DNA of 36,919 nt from Sphingomonas sp. AR_OL41 (GTDB taxonomy: Bacteria; Pseudomonadota; Alphaproteobacteria; Sphingomonadales; Sphingomonadaceae), in NCBI RefSeq assembly GCF_029911635.1, contig NZ_JARYTI010000046.1, positions 1-36,919 on the forward strand. Direction: 5' to 3'. Shown here piece after piece: positions 1-8,739 of this stretch. The notes under the pieces are model-generated. The model saw only the letters and a program-made list of their open reading frames with translations. It was not told where the DNA came from and searched no databases. How positions within the stretch are numbered: the stretch's first letter is position 1; each line of letters starts with the position of its first letter. The position numbers and the translations under genes are program-made.

Positions 1-2180
1 CGGACGCCACCGCCGTGCCGCTCACGCTGCGCCGCGTCTTCGCCAGCCCCGATCTCGCCGGCCCGCAACCGCGCGCGCTTCGCCTCTCGCCCGACGGCAC
101 CTTGCTCACCTCGCTGCGCCCGCGCCCCGACGAGAAGGAGCGCTTCGACCTCTGGGCGCTCGATACGCGCACCGGCCGCGAATGGATGCTGGTCGATTCG
201 AAGAAGGTCGGCAGCGGCGCCGAGCTGTCCGAGGCCGAGAAGATGCAGCGCGAGCGCGCCCGCATCGGCGGCCAAAAGGGCATCGTCAGCTATGATTGGG
301 CGCCCGACGGCAAGGCGCTGCTCGTCCCGCTCGACGGCGATCTCTATCTCGCCACGCTCGATGGTCCGATGCTCGGCGCCCATGTCGCGCGCCTGACCAA
401 TCAGCCCGGCGGCCAGCTCAACCCGATCGTTTCGCCGCGTGGCGGCTATGTCAGCTTCGTGCGCGACCAGAACCTGTTTGTCCAGCCGCTCGCCGGCGGC
501 GCGGCGCACCCCGTCACCAGCGGCGGGGCGGGCACGGTCCATTGGGGCGAGGCCGAGTTCGTCGCGCAGGAAGAGATGGCTCGTCGCACCGGCTATTGGT
601 GGTCGCCCGACGACGCCCGCATCGCGGTCGAGCGCTTCGACGAGGCGCCGGTCGGCATCGTCACCCGCGCCGCGATCGGCGCCGAGGGGACGAGGGTCTA
701 TGACCAGCGCTACCCCGCCGCCGGCACGCCCAACGTGCTGGTCGAGTTGCATGTGATGAACGCCGACGGCTCTGGCGCGGTCAAGGTCGATCTCGGCGGC
801 AATCCCGACATCTATCTCGCCCGCGTCGACTGGACGCCCGACGGCAAGACCCTGCTCGTCCAGCGCGAGAGCCGCGACCAGAAGACGCTCGATATGCTCG
901 CGGTCGATCCCGCCACCGGCGCGTCGCATATCCTGTTCACCGAGAAATCCGGCGCGCGCAGCTGGCTCAACCTCAGCGACGTCTTCCCGCAAAAGGACGG
1001 CAGCCTGATCTGGCGTTCGGAGCGCGACGGCTATGGCCATGTCTACCGCTTCAATCACGGCAAATGGACCCAGCTGACCAGCGGGCCATGGGTCGTCACC
1101 GACATCGTCGGCATCGATCAGGCGAAGGGCAGGGTCTATTTCCTCGGCAACAAGGACGATGCCCTCGCGCAGCAGCTCTACAGCGTCGATATCGCGCATC
1201 CGGGCGTCATCACCCGGCTGACCGAGCTTGGCTGGTGGAACGGTGCGACGATGGACAAGGCCGCCAGCCGCGTCATCGTCACCCGCTCCAGCACCACCCA
1301 GCCGCCCCAGACCTATCTCGCCGACACCGGCGGCAAGCGCCTGTCCTGGGTCAACGAGAACGCCGTCGTCGCCGGGCATCCCTATTACCCCTATCTCGAG
1401 GCGCACCGGCCGACCACCTTCGGCACCTTCAAGGCCGCAGACGGCACCCCGCTCTATTATTCGATGATCACCCCACCGCTCGTGCCGGGCAGGAAATACC
1501 CCGTCTTCTTCGAACATTATGGCGGCCCGGGCACGGGGCAGCAGGTCACGCGCGGCTGGCACAATCCGCTCGCGCAATATCTCGTGTTGCAGGGCTGGGT
1601 CTATTTCCAGATCGACAATCGCGGCTCGTACAATCGCGGCAAGGCGTTCGAGGACCAGATCTACCGCGCCATGGGCGGCGTCGAGGTCGCCGATCAACGT
1701 GCTGGCGCGGCATGGATCAAGGCGCAGCCGTTCGTCGATCCGGGCAAGGTCGCGATCTATGGCTGGTCGTACGGCGGCTATATGACGCTCAAGATGCTCG
1801 AGGCCGATCAGGGGCTCTACGCCGCCGGCGTCGCCGGCGCGCCGGTGACGAAGTGGGAACTCTACGACACCCATTATACCGAGCGCTACATGGGCGACCC
1901 CAACAAGGACGCCGCCGCCTATGCCGCGTCGGACGCGCTCGGCGCCGCGACCAGGATCGCCGATCCGCTGCTGCTCATCCACGGCATGGCCGACGACAAT
2001 GTCGTGTTCGAAAACTCGACCGCCTTCGCCGCCGAGATGCAGAAGCACGACCGCCCGTTCGAGATGATGTTCTACCCCGGCTACACCCACCGCGTCGCCG
2101 GCCCCGGCATCAGCGAGCATGTCTGGGGGACGATCGTCAATTTCCTCGATCGCGAGGTGAAGCAGAAGGGTACGAAGTAA
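1..2180 (+). CDS. Dipeptidyl-peptidase IV family serine peptidase (S9), 5'-truncated
   Basis: Prolyl-oligopeptidase-clan exopeptidase expected to release dipeptides in the periplasm. The reading frame is open to the left edge, so the true start and a probable signal peptide lie outside; the GTG at 15 is merely the first possible start inside. Counting from 15, an N-terminal beta-propeller of about 450 residues carries the paired glutamates of DPP IV enzymes (AQEEMAR, E186-E187), which bind the substrate amino terminus. A C-terminal alpha/beta-hydrolase domain follows, with nucleophile S585 in GWSYGGYM, D660 in HGMADDN and H692 in YPGYTHR. The triad is complete and no frameshift is seen, so it should be active. 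A hairpin follows the stop, suggesting it is transcribed apart from asd. Confidence 0.93.
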   Translation, partial: DATAVPLTLRRVFASPDLAGPQPRALRLSPDGTLLTSLRPRPDEKERFDLWALDTRTGREWMLVDSKKVGSGAELSEAEKMQRERARIGGQKGIVSYDWAPDGKALLVPLDGDLYLATLDGPMLGAHVARLTNQPGGQLNPIVSPRGGYVSFVRDQNLFVQPLAGGAAHPVTSGGAGTVHWGEAEFVAQEEMARRTGYWWSPDDARIAVERFDEAPVGIVTRAAIGAEGTRVYDQRYPAAGTPNVLVELHVMNADGSGAVKVDLGGNPDIYLARVDWTPDGKTLLVQRESRDQKTLDMLAVDPATGASHILFTEKSGARSWLNLSDVFPQKDGSLIWRSERDGYGHVYRFNHGKWTQLTSGPWVVTDIVGIDQAKGRVYFLGNKDDALAQQLYSVDIAHPGVITRLTELGWWNGATMDKAASRVIVTRSSTTQPPQTYLADTGGKRLSWVNENAVVAGHPYYPYLEAHRPTTFGTFKAADGTPLYYSMITPPLVPGRKYPVFFEHYGGPGTGQQVTRGWHNPLAQYLVLQGWVYFQIDNRGSYNRGKAFEDQIYRAMGGVEVADQRAGAAWIKAQPFVDPGKVAIYGWSYGGYMTLKMLEADQGLYAAGVAGAPVTKWELYDTHYTERYMGDPNKDAAAYAASDALGAATRIADPLLLIHGMADDNVVFENSTAFAAEMQKHDRPFEMMFYPGYTHRVAGPGISEHVWGTIVNFLDREVKQKGTK

Positions 2181-2198
2181 AGCTTTCTGGCCACACGG

Positions 2199-2230
2199 GC
2201 GGGGTGGCGCTATGGGCCGCCCCGCAGTTT
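2199..2230 (+). terminator. Probable intrinsic terminator after the S9 peptidase
   Basis: GCGGGGTGGC at 2199-2208 pairs with GCCGCCCCGC at 2216-2225 (about 10 bp with one G-U pair, 7-nt loop). It is followed by AGTTTGTT, a modest U-rich tail. It lies between the peptidase stop and asd, which has its own ribosome binding site. Confidence 0.55.
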
Positions 2231-2246
2231 GTTATCGGAGTTAGTC

Positions 2247-3275
2247 ATGGGTTACCGGATCGTAGTCGCCGGCGCGACGGGCAATGTCGGGCGCGAGATG
2301 CTCAACATCCTCGCCGAGCGTCAGTTTCCCGTCGATGAAATCGCCGCTGTCGCCTCGTCGCGCAGCCAGGGCGAGGTGATCGATTTCGGCGACTCCGGCA
2401 AAACCCTCAAGGTCCAGAATATCGAGAATTTCGATCCGACCGGCTGGGACATCGCGCTGTTCGCGATCGGCTCCGAGGCGACCAAGCTCCACGCCCCGCG
2501 CTTCGCCGCCGCGGGCTGCACGGTGATCGACAATTCGTCGCTTTACCGCATGGATCCTGACGTGCCGCTGATCGTGCCCGAGGTGAACCCCGAGGCGATC
2601 GCCGGTTATGTGAAGCGCAACATCATCGCCAACCCCAATTGCTCGACCGCGCAGATGGTCGTCGCATTGAAGCCGCTGCACGACTTCGCCAAGATCAAGC
2701 GTGTCGTCGTCGCGACCTATCAATCGGTGTCGGGCGCGGGCAAGGCCGGGATGGACGAGCTGTTCGAGCAGAGCCGCAACATCTTCGTCGGCGACAGCGC
2801 CGAGGCAAAGACCTTCACCAAGCAGATCGCCTTCAACGTCATCCCGCACATCGACAGCTTCCTCGAGGACGGCTCGACCAAGGAAGAGTGGAAGATGGTC
2901 GTCGAGACCAAGAAGATCCTCGATCCCAAGATCAAGGTAACCGCGACCTGCGTGCGCGTGCCCGTGTTCGTCGGCCATTCCGAGGCGATCAACATCGAGT
3001 TCGAGAACGAGATCAGCGCCGCCCAGGCAAAGCGCATCCTGCGCGAGGCGCCCGGCATCATGCTCGTCGACAAGCATGAGGACGGCGGATACGTCACCCC
3101 GGTCGAATGCGTCGGCGACTATGCCACCTTCATCAGCCGCGTCCGCGAGGACTCGACCGTCGACAACGGCCTGTCTTTGTGGTGCGTGTCGGACAATCTG
3201 CGCAAGGGTGCCGCGCTCAATGCGGTGCAGATCGCCGAGTTGCTCGGCCGCCGCCACCTCAAGAAAGCGGCCTGA
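2247..3275 (+). CDS. asd: Aspartate-semialdehyde dehydrogenase
   Basis: Catalyses NADPH-dependent reduction of aspartyl-4-phosphate to aspartate semialdehyde, the branch point to lysine/diaminopimelate, threonine and methionine; cytoplasmic. 342 residues, the usual length. The N-terminal Rossmann motif is GATGNVGREML. The catalytic cysteine is C132 in NPNCSTAQM, and the SVSGAGKAGMDEL segment is typical of the bacterial enzyme. ATG at 2247 is chosen because GGAG lies about 7 nt upstream (near 2237); an in-frame start at 2229 would add six residues and has no visible ribosome binding site. The gene stands behind a terminator-like hairpin, and the next gene begins 5 nt after its stop, so the two are probably cotranscribed. 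Confidence 0.96.
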   Translation: MGYRIVVAGATGNVGREMLNILAERQFPVDEIAAVASSRSQGEVIDFGDSGKTLKVQNIENFDPTGWDIALFAIGSEATKLHAPRFAAAGCTVIDNSSLYRMDPDVPLIVPEVNPEAIAGYVKRNIIANPNCSTAQMVVALKPLHDFAKIKRVVVATYQSVSGAGKAGMDELFEQSRNIFVGDSAEAKTFTKQIAFNVIPHIDSFLEDGSTKEEWKMVVETKKILDPKIKVTATCVRVPVFVGHSEAINIEFENEISAAQAKRILREAPGIMLVDKHEDGGYVTPVECVGDYATFISRVREDSTVDNGLSLWCVSDNLRKGAALNAVQIAELLGRRHLKKAA

Positions 3276-3280
3276 GCCTG

Positions 3281-3904
3281 TTGGATTCCTGGCGCGCGCT
3301 CCCGCCGCGCCAGCGGGTCCTGCTCGTCGTGCTGGCGGGCGCGGTGGCGCTCGCCAACGTCGCGCAGCCCTATCCCGAGATCGCGCCGCTCCAGCACGTG
3401 CCCACGGTCCTGCTGCTGCTCGCCGCACCCTTCCTGCTGCAGCGCTGGCCCCTGTCGAACGGCGCTGTCGCGGCGGCGGTCGGCTTCTTCCTGATTCACA
3501 CCTTCGCCGGACGCTATACCTATTCAAACGTGCCTTACGATTCGTGGATCCAAAACCTGACCGGCCACACGGTCAGCGCGACCTTCGGACTCGCCCGCAA
3601 CGAGTTCGATCGTTTCGTCCATCTGATGTTCGGCGTGCTTGCCGTGCCGGTCTATGCCGAGGCGAACGAGCGCTTCGGCGGGGCAGGGCGTCGCGCCGCG
3701 CTGTGGAACGCACTGCTGTTCGTCGGCATGGTCAGCGCCGCCTATGAGATCTTCGAGTGGCTGCTCACCATGCTCGTCGCGCCGGAAATGGCGTCCGACT
3801 ATAACGGCCAGCAGGGCGATCCGTGGGATTCGCAGAAGGACATGGCGATGGCGATCGTCGGCGCGGTACTGGCGGCGCTGCCACGCTGGAGGAGGACGCG
3901 ATGA
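3281..3904 (+). CDS. YjdF-like (DUF2238) polytopic membrane protein
   Basis: Integral membrane protein of about 207 residues with several hydrophobic spans (LLVVLAGAVALANV, TVLLLLAAPFLL, AVAAAVGFFLIH, ALLFVGMVSAAYEIF). The motifs FDRFVHLMFG and AYEIFEWLL match the DUF2238/YjdF family, whose biochemical function is unknown to me. The start is uncertain: TTG at 3281 is the first plausible start after the asd stop, and no strong ribosome binding site is visible. Its stop overlaps the next gene's ATG as ATGA at 3901-3904, so the two are likely translationally coupled. Confidence 0.75.
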   Translation: MDSWRALPPRQRVLLVVLAGAVALANVAQPYPEIAPLQHVPTVLLLLAAPFLLQRWPLSNGAVAAAVGFFLIHTFAGRYTYSNVPYDSWIQNLTGHTVSATFGLARNEFDRFVHLMFGVLAVPVYAEANERFGGAGRRAALWNALLFVGMVSAAYEIFEWLLTMLVAPEMASDYNGQQGDPWDSQKDMAMAIVGAVLAALPRWRRTR

Positions 3905-4344
3905 CCGAGCTTCTCGAAGGCGGCTGCCGCTGCGGCGCGTCGCGCTACACGCTGAGCGTCGCGGCGATGCCGGAGGTTTATTGCTGCCACTGCCACTATT
4001 GCCAGAGCTGGTCGGGCAGCGCTTTCACGCAGCAGGTCATCGTGCCCACGGAAGCGCTGACCGCGACCGGGCCGATCGTCACCTACGGCTATGACACCGA
4101 TAGCGGCGCAACCTCGACGCACCGCTTCTGCGGCACCTGTCACACGCGCCTGTGGAACGACAACACCCGGCTGCCGGGCTACATCGTCGTCCGCGCCGGC
4201 ACGCTCGACGCCAGCGACACGCTGGTTCCTGCGGCGCATATCTGGGTGAAGCGCAAGCAGACGTGGATCGTCATCGACGCGGGCGTCCCGCAGTTCGCGG
4301 AGAGCGCTCCACCCGCGGAGTTCCTGGCCATCGTCCTGCGATGA
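3901..4344 (+). CDS. GFA-fold zinc-binding protein (CENP-V/GFA family)
   Basis: 147 residues. Zinc-ligand cysteines are arranged as in the GFA family named after glutathione-dependent formaldehyde-activating enzyme: GGCRCGASRY near the N terminus, YCCHCHYCQSW around residues 30-40, and FCGTCHTRLW around residue 80. Most members have no proven activity, so a formaldehyde role should not be assumed. The start is well supported: AGGAGG lies just upstream of ATG 3901, which also overlaps the previous stop. The gene is convergent with emrB, with only 3 nt between the two stop codons. A second GFA protein lies at 7500-7946. Confidence 0.88.
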   Translation: MTELLEGGCRCGASRYTLSVAAMPEVYCCHCHYCQSWSGSAFTQQVIVPTEALTATGPIVTYGYDTDSGATSTHRFCGTCHTRLWNDNTRLPGYIVVRAGTLDASDTLVPAAHIWVKRKQTWIVIDAGVPQFAESAPPAEFLAIVLR

Positions 4345-4347
4345 TGG

Positions 4348-5883
4348 TCACTCGGCGTGGATCACCTCGACCTTGCCCCTCGGCTTCTTGAGCAGCAGCA
4401 CCAGCGGCAGGACGAGGATCGATATCCACGCCATCAGGTAGAAGTCGTCGATATAGGCGATCATCGCGGCCTGCTTGTTGATCATCGCGTCGGCGTAAGC
4501 GAACACGGAGTCCGAAAGCGCGCCGAACTTGTCGAGCGCACCGAGATCGAGCGCCGGGATCGACTTGTCGGTGACGTGGCTGGCGAGGTCGCTATGGCTG
4601 GTCTGGATGTTGCGCGCGAGCAGCACGGTGACCATCGAGATGCCCGCCGACTGGCCGATGCTGCGCATCAGGTTGAGCAAGCTCGACGCGTCGGTGCGGT
4701 AACGGCCGTCGAGCGTGGCGAAGGCGAGGCTGTTGAGCGGCATGAACACCAGCCCCATGCCGAGCCCCTGCACGAAGCCGCTGGTGATGACCGGCCAGAA
4801 GTCCATTTCGAGCGACCATTGCGACATCTGGCGCAGCGAAAAGGAGAAGATGACGAGCCCGACCACGACCATGTAGCGTGCATCGACCTTGCCCATCAGC
4901 TGCCCGCTCAGCCACATGGTGAACAGCACGCCGACGCCGCGTGGCGCCATCATCAGGCCGGTGTCGATCACCGGATAGCCGAACAGTTGCTGCAGCATCG
5001 GCGGCAGCAGCGCCATCGGCGCCATGGTCGAGATGCCGATGACGATCATGAAGAACATGCCGACGGTGAGGTTGCGGTTCCTGAACAGGTGCCGATCGAA
5101 CAGCGGCTTGCTGGCGGTCGCGAGGTGAACGAGCGCGATCCACAGCGCGGCACCGGCGACCATCGCCTCGATGCAGATCTCCCAGCTGCTGAACCAGTCC
5201 TTTTCCTGTCCGCGATCGAGCATCAGCTGGAACGCGGCGACGGCGATGCCGATGAAGGCGAAGCCGACCGCGTCGAAGCTGCGCTTCAGCTTCGGGCGCG
5301 AGGGCAGAAGGAACCACAGGATCGCGAAGGTCGCAGCGCCGACGGGGACGTTGATGTAGAAGCACCAGCGCCAGTTGTAGTTGTCGGTCAGCCAGCCGCC
5401 GATCACCGGGCCCATGATCGGCCCGACCATCACGCCCATGCCCCAGACCGACATCGCCTTCGCGGCGCGCTCGGGCGGGTTGATGTCGAGCATCGCGGTC
5501 TGCGACAGCGGGTTGATGAAGGCCGCGAAGACGCCCTGGAACACCCGGAACAGCACCATCTCCTCCAGACTGACGGCGGTGCCGCACAGCATCGAGGCGA
5601 TGACGAAGCCGCCGACCGCGATCAGGAACAGGTTGCGCGAGCCGAGCCGGTCGCTCAGCCAGCCCGTTGCCGGAAGCGCGATTGCGGTTGCGATGATGTA
5701 GCTGGTCAGCACCCAGGTGACGGTGTCGATCGTCGCGCCGATGCTCGTCGCCATATGAGTCAGTGCGACGTTGGCGATCGTCGTATCGAGGATCTGCATC
5801 ACCATCGCGCCCATCACGCCGATGGTGACGAGCCAGCGGTGCCGCACCTGCAACACCGACCGGCCGACAGCCGCGTCAGCCAT
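4348..5883 (-). CDS. emrB: DHA2-family multidrug efflux MFS transporter (EmrB-like)
   Basis: Drug:proton antiporter of 511 residues in the inner membrane, expected to have 14 transmembrane helices. It shows MFS loop motif A (GWLSDRLGSRN) after the second helix, and the antiporter signature around GPIMGPVIGGWLTDNYNWRW. The opening LDTTIANVALTHMA is typical of the EmrB/QacA group. It should extrude hydrophobic compounds through EmrA and a TolC-type outer-membrane channel; no such channel gene is in the window. Its ATG at 5883 overlaps the end of emrA by 8 nt, so the pair is translationally coupled. The specific substrate cannot be deduced. Confidence 0.93.
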   Translation of the reverse strand: MADAAVGRSVLQVRHRWLVTIGVMGAMVMQILDTTIANVALTHMATSIGATIDTVTWVLTSYIIATAIALPATGWLSDRLGSRNLFLIAVGGFVIASMLCGTAVSLEEMVLFRVFQGVFAAFINPLSQTAMLDINPPERAAKAMSVWGMGVMVGPIMGPVIGGWLTDNYNWRWCFYINVPVGAATFAILWFLLPSRPKLKRSFDAVGFAFIGIAVAAFQLMLDRGQEKDWFSSWEICIEAMVAGAALWIALVHLATASKPLFDRHLFRNRNLTVGMFFMIVIGISTMAPMALLPPMLQQLFGYPVIDTGLMMAPRGVGVLFTMWLSGQLMGKVDARYMVVVGLVIFSFSLRQMSQWSLEMDFWPVITSGFVQGLGMGLVFMPLNSLAFATLDGRYRTDASSLLNLMRSIGQSAGISMVTVLLARNIQTSHSDLASHVTDKSIPALDLGALDKFGALSDSVFAYADAMINKQAAMIAYIDDFYLMAWISILVLPLVLLLKKPRGKVEVIHAE

Positions 5884-6964
5884 GCGGCTTGGTATCGATC
5901 GTCACGTCGGCGCTCAGGCCGGGGATCATGGGGCGGCTCGGTGTACCGTCGATCGCGATACGCACAGGGACCCGCTGCGTCACCTTGACCCAGTTGCCGC
6001 TGGCATTCTGCGCCGGCAGCACCGAGAACTCCGAGCCGGTGCCGGCACCGATGCTGGCGATGTGCCCGTGAACCTTCATGCCGGAATAGGCATCGAGGCT
6101 GATCTCGGCGGGCTGGCCGACGCGCATGTGGTTGAGATCGGTTTCCTTGAAGTTGGCCTCGACCCACGCCGCCTGGCTGACGACGAGGCTGACCGCAGGG
6201 ACGCCGCTCGGCGTGATCGTGCCGATCTGGAGCCGGCTGGTCTGGCTGATGATGCCGTCCTTGGGCGCACGCACGACGGTGCGGGCGAGCGACAGCGCGG
6301 CCTTGTCGCGCTCGGCCATTGCCGCCTGGATCGCGGCGGGGACGCCCGAACCGGCGGTGCCGCTGCCCATCTGGCTGCGCGCCTTGGCGGCCGAGGCCTG
6401 TGCGGTGGCGAGACGCGCGCGGGCGGCGGCGACTTCGTGCGCGGCGGCGTCGAAGCTGGCGCGGGTGGTGAAGCCGCGCTTCATCAGCGCTGCCTGCCGG
6501 TCATAGGTTGCCTGGGCGAGCGCGATGTCGGCCTGCGCGCTGGCGATGTCGGCTGCGGCGCTGCCGGTGTCGGTCGACAGCGTCGCCACCTGGACGCGCG
6601 CCGTCGCGATCGCGGCATCGGCCTGCTCGAGCGCGATGCGATAGGGCAGGGGGTCGATCTGGAACAGGATGTCGCCGGCCTTGACGCGCTGGTTCTCGCG
6701 CACGTTGACCGAGACAATGCGGCCGGTGACGTCGGGGCTGATCGAGATCATGTCCTGCCGCACATAAGCATTGTCGGTCGAGAGATAGCGCCCCGAGGTC
6801 AGCCACAGATAGGCACCGCCCAGCGCGATCAGCAGCGGCACGCTGAGCATCAGCGCGATGCGCCCCCAGTTGCGCTTCCTGGCCGGGGTGGTGATCACCT
6901 CGATCCGTTCGCCAGCGGCGGGATCGGCCTTGCCGGCCGGCATTCTGGGGTCTGCATCAGCCAT
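5876..6964 (-). CDS. emrA: HlyD/EmrA-family membrane fusion protein
   Basis: Periplasmic adaptor of 362 residues that links the EmrB pump to an outer-membrane channel. A short cytoplasmic N terminus leads into one transmembrane helix (about residues 33-56, GRIALMLSVPLLIALGGAYLWL). The first half-lipoyl segment follows (STDNAYVRQDMISISPDVTGRI), then VRENQRVKAGDILFQIDP, a long Ala-rich coiled-coil hairpin, and a beta-barrel region near LVVSQAAWVEANFKETDL. The start codon overlaps the marR stop by 8 nt and the end overlaps emrB, giving one tight three-gene operon. MarR-EmrA-EmrB order is a well-known arrangement in which the regulator represses the pump. Confidence 0.93.
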   Translation of the reverse strand: MADADPRMPAGKADPAAGERIEVITTPARKRNWGRIALMLSVPLLIALGGAYLWLTSGRYLSTDNAYVRQDMISISPDVTGRIVSVNVRENQRVKAGDILFQIDPLPYRIALEQADAAIATARVQVATLSTDTGSAAADIASAQADIALAQATYDRQAALMKRGFTTRASFDAAAHEVAAARARLATAQASAAKARSQMGSGTAGSGVPAAIQAAMAERDKAALSLARTVVRAPKDGIISQTSRLQIGTITPSGVPAVSLVVSQAAWVEANFKETDLNHMRVGQPAEISLDAYSGMKVHGHIASIGAGTGSEFSVLPAQNASGNWVKVTQRVPVRIAIDGTPSRPMIPGLSADVTIDTKPHG

Positions 6965-7403
6965 GATTGGCCTCTTTGCCTTCCGGGAAATCGTTCAGAT
7001 TGTTGCGAATTCGGCCGATGATCTCGAACACGCTCGCACGTTCGGTCTCATCGACGCCGCCCAATGCCAGCTCCATCATCCCGTCGGCGAGGGCGCGGAG
7101 CTGCGCGATCAGCGGCCGTGCCTTGTCGGTGAGGAAGATCAGCCAGGCGCGGCGGTCGCCCGGGTCCGGGCGCCGTTCGACCAATCCGGCCTCTGCCAGG
7201 CGGTCGATCATCCGGCACAGGGTGATCGGCTCGACCTCCAGGAGTTCGGCGAGGCCGCCCTGGTTGATGCCCTCATGTCGCGAGAGTGTCGTCAGCGTCC
7301 GCCACTGCGCACGCGTCACGCCGATCGCGCGGGCGCGTTCGTCGAAGCGGCGGCGCATCAGGCGCGATACATCGCTGATCAGGAAGGCGAGGGAATCACT
7401 CAT
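6957..7403 (-). CDS. MarR-family transcriptional regulator
   Basis: Winged-helix regulator of 148 residues from the chosen start. The DNA-binding core runs from VTRAQWRTLTTLSRHEGINQGGLAELL through the recognition helix region EPITLCRMIDRLAEAGLVERR. The wing DPGDRRAWLIFLT carries the DxRxxxxxLT motif of MarR proteins. ATG 7403 (MSDSLAFL) is preferred; two in-frame ATGs upstream (7415 and 7424) fall inside or beside an inverted repeat that looks like its operator. It heads the emrAB operon, so local repression relieved by a pump substrate is the likely mode (inference). It could also control the divergent GFA/hydrolase pair. Confidence 0.9.
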   Translation of the reverse strand: MSDSLAFLISDVSRLMRRRFDERARAIGVTRAQWRTLTTLSRHEGINQGGLAELLEVEPITLCRMIDRLAEAGLVERRPDPGDRRAWLIFLTDKARPLIAQLRALADGMMELALGGVDETERASVFEIIGRIRNNLNDFPEGKEANHG

Positions 7404-7416
7404 CGCAGCGTACATA

Positions 7417-7430
7417 ATAAGCATACTTAT
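7417..7430. promoter_or_regulatory. Candidate MarR operator in the divergent promoter region
   Basis: Inverted repeat ATAAG-cata-CTTAT, directly adjoining a TATAAT (7430-7435) that could serve as the -10 box of the rightward promoter. This AT-rich patch stands out in GC-rich DNA between marR and the divergent GFA gene. The assignment to the adjacent MarR protein is inference from position. Confidence 0.45.
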
Positions 7431-7499
7431 ATAATGCTAGGCTCATTGCGTGTGGATGTTGCACTCTTGATTGTGCATTTCGAGGTGCAGGAGGACAGA

Positions 7500-7946
7500 A
7501 TGACGATGGAAGTTGCCGGCGGATGCCAATGTGGCCGCATTCGATATGTCGTCACGATCGCGGACGACGATGCCTATCTGTGCCATTGCCGGATGTGCCA
7601 GCGCGCCACCGGCGGCGTGGCGGCGGCGTTCAAGAACGTCCGGCGGGCCGATCTGCGCTGGGAGCGCGAGCCCGACTATTACGCGTCGTCACCGCTCGCA
7701 CAGCGGGGCTTTTGTGCGACGTGCGGCTCGCCGCTGAGCTTTCACTATGTCGAGGGCAGCCCGAACATCGATCTGACGGTTGGGAGTTTCGACGACCCCT
7801 ATCGCTTCAAGCCGACCTCGCATTTCAGCATCGAGAGCCGGCATGAAGCGTGGCTCGACACATCGGGCTTGCCGGGGATGCGCACCGATGAGCATAAGCC
7901 GCTGGTTGATCGCTGGATGAAGACACTTGGCAAGCTCCCCGACTGA
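7500..7946 (+). CDS. GFA-fold zinc-binding protein, second copy
   Basis: 148 residues. Zinc-binding cysteine motifs of the GFA family are GGCQCGRIRY near the N terminus, LCHCRMCQRATGG around residues 30-40, and FCATCGSPL around residue 75. The later SIESRHEAWLDTSGLP segment is typical of the bacterial subgroup. ATG 7500 is preceded by CAGGAGGA at a good distance. The protein differs clearly from the one at 3901-4344, so this is not a recent duplication. It is divergent from marR and overlaps the following hydrolase by 20 nt, implying a two-gene transcript. The biochemical role is unknown. Confidence 0.88.
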   Translation: MTMEVAGGCQCGRIRYVVTIADDDAYLCHCRMCQRATGGVAAAFKNVRRADLRWEREPDYYASSPLAQRGFCATCGSPLSFHYVEGSPNIDLTVGSFDDPYRFKPTSHFSIESRHEAWLDTSGLPGMRTDEHKPLVDRWMKTLGKLPD

Positions 7947-8688
7947 ACCGCAATTTTTCAATAGCTTCGACGGCGAGCGAATCGCCTGGCGCGAACTGGG
8001 GACGGGGTGGCCCGTCATCCTGATCCATGGCTATTTCTCTACCGCGGAGGTCAACTGGCTGCGATACGGCCATGCCCAGGCGATCGCGGCGCGGGGTTTT
8101 CGCGTGATCATGCCGGACCTGCGCGGACATGGCGATAGTGCGCGGCCGCACGACTCTGCCGCCTATCCGCGTGACGCGCTGATGCGCGACGGGTTGGCGC
8201 TGATCGCGCATCTCGGGCTGACCGACTATGATCTCGGCGGCTATTCGCTCGGCGCGCGGACGACGGTACGGATGCTGGCCAATGGCGCTGCGCCACGCCG
8301 CGTCATCCTGTCGGGCATGGGGCTGGCGGGGCTGGTCGAGACGGCGGGGCGGGGTGAGTATTTCCGCCATGTCCTGACGCATCTCGGCAGTTTCGAACGC
8401 GGGTCGACCGAGTGGATGACCGAGGCGTTTCTCAAGACGACCAAGGGTGATCCGGTCGCGTTGCTGCGTGTGCTCGACACCTTCGTCGATACCCCGCTTG
8501 CCGTGATTTCGGGGATCGCCGCGCCGACGCTGGTCGTGTCGGGAGACGAGGATGACGACAACGGCTCCGCTTCTGCGCTCGCCGAAGCGCTGCCGCACGG
8601 GACGTTCCGCGCGGTGCCGGGCAATCATATGAGTGCTGTGACTAAGCCCGAGCTCGGGATGGCGATGTCGGACTTCCTCGCCGCTTGA
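7927..8688 (+). CDS. Alpha/beta-fold hydrolase
   Basis: 253-residue alpha/beta hydrolase. The oxyanion region is ILIHGYFSTAEVNW, followed by MPDLRGHGDSARP. The nucleophile elbow is GYSLGA with S107, and the acid and base are D207 (VSGDED) and H234 (PGNHMS), so the triad is complete. Substrate unknown; esterase, lactonase or thioesterase are all possible. TTG 7927 is the only start before conserved sequence, because an in-frame TGA lies at 7918-7920; it overlaps the end of the GFA gene and probably relies on coupled translation. Confidence 0.85.
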   Translation: MASSPTEPQFFNSFDGERIAWRELGTGWPVILIHGYFSTAEVNWLRYGHAQAIAARGFRVIMPDLRGHGDSARPHDSAAYPRDALMRDGLALIAHLGLTDYDLGGYSLGARTTVRMLANGAAPRRVILSGMGLAGLVETAGRGEYFRHVLTHLGSFERGSTEWMTEAFLKTTKGDPVALLRVLDTFVDTPLAVISGIAAPTLVVSGDEDDDNGSASALAEALPHGTFRAVPGNHMSAVTKPELGMAMSDFLAA

Positions 8689-8711
8689 CGCTTCGGCGCG
8701 TGGGGCACAGT

Positions 8712-8739
8712 CTGCGGCATCCATAACGATAAGCCGCAG
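8712..8739 (+). repeat. Inverted repeat beside the M2 peptidase ribosome binding site
   Basis: CTGCGGC (8712-8718) and GCCGCAG (8733-8739) form a 7-bp stem with a 14-nt loop. The Shine-Dalgarno-like AGGGA (8738-8742) begins inside the right arm. It could be an operator or a translation-modulating hairpin; nothing in the sequence decides between them. Confidence 0.4.

Noticed and set aside
4357..5988. Long open frame (over 500 codons) on the plus strand opposite emrB
   Set aside because: Its translation is Asp/His/Arg-rich low-complexity sequence with no family motifs, a usual by-product of GC-rich DNA opposite a real gene; the minus strand encodes a clear MFS transporter.
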